This document shows, piece after piece, positions 36,008 through 45,864 of a stretch of DNA of 64,000 nucleotides. A program made the translations under genes and the position numbers. The notes below the pieces were generated by a model. It searched no databases and had not been told where the DNA came from. It saw only the letters and a program-made list of their open reading frames with translations. Within the stretch, counting starts at the first letter, position 1. Each line of letters starts with the position of its first letter. This stretch comes from Lactuca virosa (lineage: Eukaryota > Streptophyta > Magnoliopsida > Asterales > Asteraceae), in assembly GCA_928212115.1 (NCBI GenBank), contig CAKMRJ010005634.1, positions 122,819,376 through 122,883,375 on the forward strand. Reading direction: 5' to 3'.

Positions 36008-36813
36008 TTGAATCCGATCACAAAGTTGTGGAAAGGAAAGAAAAGAATAAAGAAAGAAAATCAAGATTTAAAAAGATGATGAAAGAAAGAAAGAAAATTT
36101 GGAAACAAAAGAATAAACCAATGAATGTTAAACCTCAAGATGTTGCTCATAATTGTTCTTGTTTGCCATATCATGTTCAAAATCATAAGTCTAACAAAAC
36201 ATTAAGATCTCTTAATCGGAAAGATTATACACCACAGGTTTCAAATACAAAACCTCATTTTAGTCCAAATTCATTTATTCAAAAAGTGAAAAACCAAACA
36301 AGATCGTTACTAAACAAAGCTCTTTTTCACAGAAAACTAATGTAAATCAATCATGTGTTCAAAAACAAGTTGTTTCAAATCCTGATGTTGTGTTAAAGAA
36401 AATTTTGTCAAAGCAAAAGAAAGAATAAAAGAATTTTGTGAAGATCTTAATTCCAAAAGCTAAAACTTTTAGTTAAAGGAAAATACCAATGGTTGAAATC
36501 AATTTGTGTGATAAAAAGGGTAAAGTTTTTAAAACCATGCAAAATGTGAATAATGTTTTGGTTGCAAAATCATTTTGGGTTGATAAGACCAAATTTTAAC
36601 TTGTTGTTAATTCCAAGTCTAAAATCTCACAAGGGCCCAAGTTGGTTTGGGTTCCTAAATTGACTTAATTGTGCAGGTGATTCAGAACGAGCAGTATGAT
36701 TCGGAATGGTACATTGATAGTGGTTATTCTCTTCGTATAATTGGAAGGAAAACATATCATAAACATTACAAGATCCTTCCTCTTCTTGAATCTCCCATTA
36801 AAAGCTTCAAGGA
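36008..36813 (+). pseudogene. Copia gag/pol relic, downstream piece with protease motif
   Basis: It continues the relic at 17664-17974. A Lys/Arg-rich segment (VERKEKNKERKSRFKKM) is followed by a Ser/Asn-rich spacer. Near 36690-36770 comes EWYIDSGYS and IIGRKTY, the Copia protease-type W-Y-x-D-S-G motif that precedes the integrase spacer. Several stops and shifts interrupt it and it is lost after about 36810. It begins with the second copy of the solo LTR target site ttgaa. Confidence 0.65.
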
Positions 36814-37109
36814 TTAACAAGACTTGCAAGGAAAGAAGGATGAACAACATTGAGGATATGGTTTAGGGTAAAGGGTGCTTGGATAAGGAGGTTGATCATT
36901 TGACCTAAATCTTGGATGGATGCTTTTAAATACGAAGCAAACCCCAAAATATTGTGCTTGGGCAGCAACCGAGACCGTGCCGTGGGCTGCCTGGACTACC
37001 AAAGCCCAAACACCATACAATAAAAACACCTCATTCCTTTCACGTCCACATTCCACCCGTTAAGGTCCAAGAACCTCATTTGATCAATTTTTAAGACTGA
37101 AATATAATA
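36814..37109. other. Unassigned interval
   Basis: No domain, terminal repeat or RNA gene recognised. It includes a somewhat GC-richer segment with ccaaagcccaaacacc, a style seen in Gypsy leaders, but I cannot assign it. Confidence 0.5.
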
Positions 37110-37384
37110 TCATGAAACCGATTGTTAGACTCTATTATCTCCTTTTACGTTATATACATGAGGAAGTGTCATAAAAACATCATCGGAAAGATCACAATAA
37201 AGGAAAGCATTATTAATTTCTAACTGATTCATAGGCCAAGAATTATTAACAGATAAAAAAATCACACTTCAAACCGTTATAATTTTGGCAACAGGAGAAA
37301 ATGTTTCTTGATAATCAACACCATCTCTTTGACTATATCCTTTTGCAACTAGCCTAGATTTATATCTATGGAACCCATTTAACA
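37110..37384 (-). pseudogene. Copia reverse transcriptase fragment
   Basis: On the minus strand the frame reads RYKSRLVAKGYSQRDGVDYQ, then ETFSPVAKI, and, after a stop, NSWPMNQLEINNAFLYCDLS. These match the N-terminal part of Ty1/Copia RT, including the first catalytic aspartate region (here N-N-A-F-L in place of the usual D-V-N-x-A-F-L). At least one in-frame stop is present and the palm motif YVDD is absent, so this is a dead fragment. It is opposite in strand to the relic at 36008-36813, so the two are either separate insertions or separated by an inversion. Confidence 0.85.
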
Positions 37385-37640
37385 ATTGGTTGGTGCGGAA
37401 TATGAATAAACATGAATATAATTGATGTAACAAACTAAAGAACATGTCGAGTCAAAGGATATTCTTAGATAGAAAGAGCATAAATAATACGTGAAGAAAA
37501 AGTGGATGGGGGAGAGGAATTCCCAACCACACTTTATCTAAACTAACGTGACTATATATTTTGGTGCAACAGAAATAATTACCACATCCTCCACTTTATA
37601 TACTAGTAAAAGGAATATGCCTTTACATAAAGAGAAGGTT
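37385..37640. other. Unassigned interval next to the RT fragment
   Basis: No motif recognised on either strand. It could be decayed Copia sequence upstream of the RT piece. Ends with a purine-rich aaagagaaggtt beside the probable LTR. Confidence 0.4.
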
Positions 37641-38327
37641 TGTTGGTGATTTGTATCACTTATATTATTTAAGTTTAATAGGATTAATTTGTTTATCAAT
37701 AATGTATTGATAAAATATTAAACAAGTTAGGGTGGTTGCAAAGTGCACATTCTTTAAATTTGTCTTGGTTGAAAGTACACTGCTATTTAGGGGCAAACCC
37801 CCTTAACTGACGGGGGTCCGAAGGCAGCGCCCCTGCTAGGGGGTCCAAGGGGCGGCATCCCATGACAGGGTCCAAGGGACAGAGCCCTTGGATGGGGTCG
37901 AGCTGGTTTTAAGATGGTTAATGACAGTTTGTGACCGTTTTAAGATGGTTTTGTTTGGGTTATGTTGCTTGATCAAAAATGCATCCGAAAATCCGAATTT
38001 TAGAAAATGAACACGGTTTTGTGATCTGATTTTCAGACCCGACTTTAAGATGGGTAATGACAATTTGTGATAGTTTTTAGACAGGGAAGTTAAGTTCTTA
38101 TAACCATCTAATGAAAGTTGTTTGAACAAGAAGTTGTCCTGATTTATTAATCATTTCAAAATCAAATTGGTACACACTACATCATAACATCTTCTTAATT
38201 CTCTCTTCTAGAACATTAAGTTTTATCCGATTAAAGATTTTCAAGTGTACCCTCGAAATGCTTTAATTTGAAAGTGTTTCGCAACTCTTATTGATTCAAG
38301 CATTCTATTACCCCGATATTCTAACAC
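37641..38327 (+). repeat. Probable solo Copia LTR
   Basis: It begins tgttggtg and ends ttctaaca (TG...CA). It contains a GC-rich block with repeated gggtccaagggg phrases (37800-37890), typical of some plant Copia LTRs, in an otherwise AT-rich stretch. A purine-rich tract lies to its left. I see no matching 5-bp duplication, so the boundaries are uncertain. Confidence 0.45.
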
Positions 38328-38456
38328 TAAATATATTTTCGCAACCCATAAATATTTTTGCTAATAAAAAAATGATATGTTGCTTACTTCGAAAAAAATA
38401 TTTTATTTCAAAAAGATATATTTTCACAGATTTTCGGATGTAACCATATGTAGAAA

Positions 38457-39862
38457 TTTAGGTGTTGTTTGTTATTTCGAAGCGAAAATTCCTGAAGTCT
38501 GCGGACCACCTCCGCAACCATCTGCAGCAGAAGAGATGGACTAAACGGTTGCAACCTATAATAAGAAACCTGTTTGTTTTTTAATATCAGCATACTGCTG
38601 CAAAAAACCAAAATTTAAATAACTGATTTTACAAATCTAAAATAATCTTTCAACGCCGATTACCAAAATAAATATTAATATTCAAACTTAATCATCTTTT
38701 CATATAAATGTAATTCAAATTTTATACTCCAAAATCAAAGCATCAACATTTGATTACCAAAATAAATATTAATATTCAATTAGCAAACTAAAAAATTCAT
38801 GTTCAATTTTACCGTATCGATACCAAATCACAAAATCCAAAAGTATGAAAGTGTAATTAGGTGGGTAGGTTATTTCCTTTGGCGAGCTTTAGGATTTCAT
38901 TATACATCTTGACAATTTCTTGTATGTGGCCTCAATTTCTTCATGTTTCAACTTTCAACTTAGGTCTTCTTTCATCTCCTCGCGAACAATAACCTACAAA
39001 GCAACAATAACCAAGTTTACATCTAATTAAACATCAATCCATATCATTCATTAATAGTAATGTACTTTCAACTAACAATGACCAAGTTTACACCTAATTG
39101 AACATCAAAAAATACCATTACATTAATAGCAACATACTTTCAACTTGAATAAAAAAAACTAGCAATAATTAATAACATCATACTTTCAACTTGAAAAAAA
39201 GGTATAACAATTAATAGTAACATACTTTCAACTTCAAAAAAACATCATAAACAACTAAAAACAACAATAACCAAGTTTAAACCTACTTAAACATCAAGCC
39301 ACCAACAAAAAAATTAAAATAATACTATTTCAACAATAATCTTATCACATTTCAACAACAATCCATGACATTTTAGCAAAAAATTATAACATTTCAACAT
39401 AATGTATGACATTTCAACAAGAATGTATCACATTTTGACATAAATTTGTGACATTTCAGCAAGAAGTAATCATTAATCAAGATAAAAAAACAACATCAAC
39501 AAAGATTTGACAACATCAACAATATATAATCAAGATTCAGCAAGAAAAAAATCGAAAAAAAGGTGAAGCAACGATTCAACAAGAATAAGCGAAAAAAGAA
39601 AAACAAACATACCTGATGAAGGGGGACGAGGAAGGAGGTTGTGCCGACGAAGGAGGCTGCAACGACAGGCGGATTCGACTGAAGAGGAAGCAGTCGGAGT
39701 CGAGGAGAGAAGTAAAGGGTGTGGCGCGAGGGTGAAGCAGCGACAACAAGAGTGGACCGGCGACGACGACTGCATGAGGACGATGCGAGCTGCGATGAGT
39801 CGATGGGGACGAAAGAACGATGGGAGATGGGAGCTGAGCGGTGTTTTTTTTTTCAATGTGTC

Positions 39863-39908
<46 letters not shown>

Positions 39909-40030
39909 GAAGAGGTTTGAAGAGCCAAACCCAATGCTGTGTGGTGCAAAGGACGTGCAAATGTTTTTAAGCATGAAGACTTCTTAAAAACAAACTGTTT
40001 CGAGAAGGAAAATGTTGTGCGTGTGCTGCG
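38457..40030. mobile_element. Possible PIF/Harbinger-like element with decayed minus-strand gene
   Basis: The left end ggtgttgtttgtta and, on the reverse strand, the right-side cagtttgtttttaagaagtcttc are loosely similar terminal sequences; tta precedes the left end. Inside, 38890-38995 read on the minus strand gives EEMKEDLS, a stop, then KLKHEEIEATYKKLSR, a helical piece like those of small Myb/SANT-type partner proteins. A GC-rich block (39600-39840) could be a 5' region of that gene. The AT-rich middle has degenerate repeats of caagtttacacctaat (39000-39300). The assignment is tentative. Confidence 0.3.
39866..39906. repeat. Poly-T run of about 41 bases
   Basis: An uninterrupted T run. 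Its length is likely unreliable in sequencing. It creates spurious poly-Lys or poly-Phe frames. Confidence 0.95.
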
Positions 40031-40085
40031 CCGCGTAACAATATTAAGTTGTCAAAAAAATTCTTTAAAAAAACGAATAGCGTCT

Positions 40086-40389
40086 TAGACTATTTTAGTT
40101 AATCAATTTTTATTATTATTAAACTTGAACTTAATTAATTGAATTAGACTTGTTTATCTTTTAATTTTTTAAAAATCTTGAAAATTGTTAATAAAATTTG
40201 ACTTGTTTACTTTTCATTAATATATATTGATAATCTATAGACTATTTTAGTTAATCATTTTTTATTATTATTAAACTTGAACTTAATTAATTGAATTAGA
40301 CTTGTTTATCTTTTAACTTTTTAAAAATCTTGAAAATTGTTAATAAAATTTGACTTGTTTACTTTTTATTAATATATATTGATAATCTA
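40086..40389 (+). repeat. Two-unit direct repeat, 152-base period
   Basis: Both units start tagactattttagttaatca and end near atatatattgataatcta, with very few differences. This looks like a recent tandem duplication in AT-rich DNA. Confidence 0.9.
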
Positions 40390-40875
40390 TTATTATATAT
40401 TATTGGTTTTCGTGCTCAACTAATCCACATGCTACCCAACCGGAGATATAAAATTATAATACTAGTATTTGTGATTATTACTTCACTATCAACATCACAA
40501 TTATATTCACATTTTTGCCCCTCTTTGCTTTTGCGATTATTTATTTCAGTTATATACAAAAAACATCGCTTAGACTATTCTTTAATCTATTAGTTTTTAG
40601 TTTTTAGTAAAATTTATATATTGTTCCATAAACCATTTTTCACATTTTTTTTTCACTTAAATAACGTCTTTTCACTTGAACAAATGAACCTAATTGGTCA
40701 ACTATTAGATGCAGTAAATGCTCCATTCCCATTTAACGTGACATTGTTACGGCAAAATTAAAATAATAAAATAATAAATAATAAAACAATAAAAAAACGA
40801 ATTTATAATATACCTATATTTGGGAAAACTTTAAAATTATTTTGAAAAAAAAAAAAACTCCTAACTTATCTTTTA

Positions 40876-42025
40876 GGGATAATGACTTGAGAAGGTAATC
40901 AACTATATCCTTTGTACATATTTGGTCACTTAAATTTTTTTTTTTGCACTCTTAACCAATAAGTTTATTTATTTTTTTTATTTAAAACATACAATTATGA
41001 CCAGTAATAGAAAGTTTTTCCGGTTTTCGGTGTCTTTTCCTGCAAAGTATGATTTTTCCGGTCATCTTCTCAGGCCAAAATAGCTTTCCGGCGAGTTGAG
41101 TTTTTGACACATTTTTTCAGATTTCTTGTTTCTCTCTTTCTCTCTCTTTCTTATATTTTGTTTCCAGATTCGTAGGTTTTTGTGTGTTCTTGTTCTTAGA
41201 AAGATTTCTGAAACCCTAGAATTTAAAAATCAAAGCTGATGAACAACTTGAACTCAAAGCTGCCATGGAAATTGAAAAAAAATACTCATCAGAAATCGAA
41301 ACTAGTAAAAGGGTTGGTGTCGATTTTATGTTTGGAAAAACTCATCAGAGACAATTTCTTTTTGGTTGTTTGTAAAACCTCATTAGAAATCGAAGCTGAT
41401 GAAGGGGTTGTGTTCATGGTTGAAGAACACACCCCAAAAAACGATTTCAATTTTTGATTTCTCCACACAAACACCATGTGAAATCAAGTTCATCCATGAT
41501 AGATTTTGAGTTTATCCATGGTAGTTTTTCAGATCTCGTTTCTAAAACCCTTCATCTTCCTCGAGTTTAAACCCTTCATCCATGGCAGATTTCGATTTTG
41601 TTTCTTGAACCTTTAATCTTCCTCGAGTTCAAACCCTAACTCACTTCTGATGATGAACAAACTCTAACAAGAATCAAATATTTGAATAATTTTGTATGTG
41701 TGTGTTCTTCAACCATGAACACATACAAAAACCCACAAATCTGAAAAAAAAGATAAGAAATAGAGAGAAAGAGAGAAACAAATAAATCTGAAAAATATGT
41801 CAAGAACTCAACTCGTCGGAAAAGCTATTTTGGCCGGAGAAGATGACCGAAAAAATCATACTTGGCCGGTATAGAGGCCAGAAACCGGCAAAACCTTCTA
41901 TTACCGGTCATAATGGTATGTTTTAAACAAAAAAACAAGTTTAATGCTTAAGAGTGCATAAAAAAAGTTAAGTGGCCAAATATGTACAAATAGTATAATT
42001 GGTTACCCTCTCAAGTCATTATCCC
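40876..42025. mobile_element. Mutator-like element with long terminal inverted repeats
   Basis: The ends GGGATAATGACTTGAGA and its complement are the outer tips of inverted repeats of roughly 350-400 bases that share many blocks, for example aaaatagctttccggcgagt on the left and its complement near 41815. The flanks tatctttta (40867-40875) and tatctttaa (42026-42034) match at eight of nine bases, the 9-bp duplication expected of MULEs. The 1150-base element has no transposase. The middle (41220-41690) has short frames and repeated ctcgttt...cttcctcgagtt phrases, possibly captured sequence. Confidence 0.8.
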
Positions 42026-42034
42026 TATCTTTAA

Positions 42035-42673
42035 CTTTTCAAATCCATCATTTTACAAGTTCAAGTCCATCGAATTTGCAAGTTCAAAAAAAATGTAACA
42101 TTTTTTTTAACACAAAGTATATCTGAAATCCTTTATTTTTTATTTTATAAAAACACATTGTGTACACTTATGTTAACTAGTTAGATACAATAAATTATCA
42201 AAATGGATTACACGTAGTAAAATATACAATGATCTGAATGAGACGTTAAGATCACACCTACTAATTTCTACATCTTTGTTGGGTTTATCCAGAGTAAAAC
42301 ACATATGACAAATAAAAAGTAAGCTACAAGAGGTTAGTGACTAACTTACTCAACATAAACACATAACATTAGTTATATTTAATCACATTATTAACACACA
42401 AGTTGATCACATAATGTCTTTCATATAACTCCATATAAACTCGTAATAAGTCTAACAAATATTGGTTCCCCAAATAATGAGTTAGTAACTAGTTAACAAC
42501 AATCTGCAATATCCTTTCCTTACTGCAACACTATAACTACACAAATAGATATGGTATTATGGATACTCAAGCCACCATTATCATGTAACATTATTACCTC
42601 CATGATATTACCACCACTAAGGTTACCATTATACTTTAATAATGTTTTTCCTATGGCATTACAGCCACTCAGG
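42035..42673. other. Degenerate AT-rich repeat sequence
   Basis: It resembles worn Gypsy LTR sequence (gggtttatccagagtaaaac, gttagtgactaacttactc) but no boundary or coding piece can be set. The duplicated phrase accaccactaaggttacc/ttacagccactcagg runs up to the next LTR. Confidence 0.4.
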
Positions 42674-44282
42674 TGTAACATCCATAAGGCTCTGAGAAAA
42701 AAAGCTTTTCGGCTCGGAAGTTTTGCCCCCGTAGAACCCGGTTCCTAGCCAAACCCCCGGTAAGTGAGATATGTTTACCCTACCTTAAGTATAGCTTATG
42801 TTTAAGTTTATTATCGTTATTATAAACTTATAAACAATAAATATATTATAAAATATAATATATAAAAAGTGTTATTATAATATCTTTTAACTACTCGCGG
42901 TACGGGAAATCTGGTTTGAAGGGCCACATAGGGTTGTTGGAATTCAAAAGTGCTAGCCAAAATGGTCCTGCCCTCCGGTGTTTCATGTCTGGCTCATGTC
43001 TGTACATAGTGGTTGAAAAGTATTGTTTAACACTTATAAAATAATATCGCTCGTAAATAGTCACTATAAATATTAGACTAAAAATCTAGCGGTAATGAAA
43101 TTAGGTTTCGCCGAAGGAAAATAGAATTGTTAGAAGCGAAGCGCTGCCCGAGTTTGGAATCATCATTTTAACAAGTGAATGCATAGTCCCTTTCATGAAC
43201 ATGATTTTAATACAAGTATTAATTAAAGTATTAAATATATGTTAAAGAGTTAAATATATGTTAAAGAGTTTATGTGTGAGTGCATAGTCCCTTTCATGAA
43301 CATAATTTTAATGCAAGTATTGATTAAAGTATTAAATATATGTTTGTGTGTGAAATATTTGATATTGCCTAAAATATGTGTTAAGAGCATATATGATAAT
43401 ATATGATAATTTAGGATATAGAGTAAACCTAAATTAATTAAGAGGAATATTGGGTAGTATCTCCTTATGAGCACGAGTGAGATATACACGGAGTGTGGAA
43501 CTTTAAAACTTGTCATTGATCCGAGAGCATGGATTAGACTTAGTCATTTGTCCTTAGTCCGAGAGTATGGAGAGGACATAGTTATTTGTCATTAATCCGA
43601 GAGCATGGATTAGACATAGTCAATTGTCCCTAGTCCGAGAGTATGGAATGAGCATAGTTATTTGTCATTAATCCGGGAACATGGATTAGACATAGTCAAT
43701 TGTCCCTAGTCCGAGTGTATGGAATGGGCATAGTTATTGATCCGGGAGCATGGATTAGACATACCCGATCCGAGAGTATGAATTAGGTAAAGAGGTTAAT
43801 TTTAGATCTGGGAGTATGGATTAGGTAAAGAGGTTAATTTTATATTCGAGAGTATAGATCGTGTCGTTGTAAGGATCGACGGGGTGGGGTAAAAATTGCT
43901 TATATGAGGTGAAATTGTATATGTTGTGAGTTATAAAACATATATATGTGATATAAAATAGTGGGATTGAAATCCCTATGTACTCACCAGGTTTCCCAAC
44001 CTGAACCACTCAGTTTATTTGTACCACATGTGTCGATACGAAGCTATAGATCACTAGTGTAAATGAATGTAAGGTCTTTTATGCTTATGTTTCTGTATTG
44101 ACGATTAAATCCCAAAGTTTTAATATAAACAAAATACATTTCTTCGGAAATGCTTTGATAATATGTTTATCATGTTTTTCTGGGAACAAATTACGCAATA
44201 TTATTCTTTAAAATGAATACTCTGATTTTCAAATAAGCATAAATAAAATTTTTAAAATGACTGTGAATTTGGGGATATCACA
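42674..44282 (+). repeat. 5' LTR of Gypsy-3 with U3 deletion
   Basis: After tgtaacatcc it jumps to ataaggctctgag, the equivalent of about 46815 in the 3' LTR. Roughly 0.95 kb is missing, including the TATA box and the tataaagaacg modules. The rest matches 46816-48435 closely. Transcription from this LTR should be lost. Confidence 0.85.
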
Positions 44283-45864
44283 TTTGGTATCAGAGCATTA
44301 GTTTAAGCGAACTAGGAATAAGGTTTTATTTCTAGACTTAAACTTTGAATGCTAAGGGATGATTGTGAGTTGAGTGTGTCTAATATATTTTAGGAATTAC
44401 ACCTGAATAGACACAAGCACTGACTTATTTAGGGAAGATGACTAAATTGCTTTTATGTGCTAAATGATTTATGCTGCCTTATATTCTTTATGATGTTATT
44501 GTTTGATCGGATCTATGGTCTATTGCCGACGGATCTGGAAATTTTATGTTCTCAGGTTTCTAAACGTTTAATTACGATATTAGAACTGACATGTAACTTT
44601 TCAGAGTAATAAGGAGGAATACACGTCTAAACCTTCCTCTATCTATATTCTCGTCTTGATACACCGAACGCCTGCTTTTGTGTATAGAATGTCATGATAA
44701 GGACTCGTAGAGGACTGAGCAAATGGAGGAAATAAGATGGCTTAAGATAGCGAATGATACCTATCGGAAGATATCATGAGAGCATTATTTTGCCTCTAGA
44801 ATACGTCTAAATAGGTAATACCTCTGGTACGGGAGAAGTACACTTTCGATTGGCGGAAAAAAAGAATTTTTGGTATAATCCATGAAGTTATCCCATCGTC
44901 TGGCAGTTTCACCACCAACCGAGTTGAAGCAGAATTATTGTTGAAGATATGCATGGAACAAGTCCTAGTAGAGTCTAGGGAAATTTTTATGATTCTTTGG
45001 ACACATTCGCATGTGTTAAATTGTTTTGTGATTTTAGGAAATAAGAACTTGGAAAAACTGCGAGACAATACTTGGGACGAGTATGAGTAGGTGTGAAAGG
45101 TAGTAGAGGCCTATATTACCAGAAGCACAGGACTCACACTTGGATCAGGGAAAGTCACAAGGTTACCAAGAAGCTAGTAATTGATTCTGTTTTGTTCAAG
45201 TATGTCGTTACCATCATTTTAGTAATGACTAAAAAGATTATTGTTATTCCGACCCTAGTGGTCATATCAAATCAAGTCCGACTAAAATGAGTATGTTATG
45301 TGGTTCAGAGAACCAAGATCGATGTAGCATCTGACTTAAGCCATAAGATTGAAGTGAAAGATAATCGAAGCGATCAATAGAAGTATCGCGATCGTTGTTA
45401 AAGTAAGAAGCTTGTAGCTAAAAGTGCTACATGCTAGAATGTGATTATATCACATTAGAACATGAAGGAAGGAAACTTCCATTATGGAATTTGACTCTAA
45501 GAGACATGAGTCTAAGCATTGCATCATACGATGAGAGGTCATTAGAACATGACCCATCGGTCTATCATGATAATCGAAGTAAAGAAATTCTCTTTAGTTA
45601 AGTCTGTTTAGGAAGAAGTAGGAGTCTCCAATAAGTATCGATTTTGTAACTCGAATGTTACAATTGAAAGTCCAACATATGATAGAGAGTAGATGCAAGA
45701 TTGAGCATCGCCAGCAGTCAAGAAGTCCAAGAGTTAAATACTCATTCAAGGGAACATATGAGTTACGATTATTATCTAGGATGAAAAGATAACGTATGGA
45801 GTCATTATACAAGCCCCGTTTTGTTGACGATTCCGGAACGTAATCATCCTAAGGGGGAGATAAT
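44283..45864 (+). other. Internal region of Gypsy-3
   Basis: It contains a primer site at its left end and a polypurine tract at its right end. No protein domain is visible in either strand. Short frames (for example 44796-45068 on the minus strand) have no recognisable content. Confidence 0.7.

Noticed and set aside
36028..36345. Lys-rich 105-codon frame as an independent gene
   Set aside because: It has no ATG at its start and continues the Copia relic of 17664-17974 once the nested insertion is removed.
39530..39974. Frames with poly-Lys or poly-Phe near 39900
   Set aside because: Produced by the poly-T run; no supporting motif on either side.
41239..41457. A 72-codon frame in the MULE centre
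   Set aside because: Short, partly overlapping an inverted repeat, no known domain. It may be captured sequence but cannot be supported as a gene.
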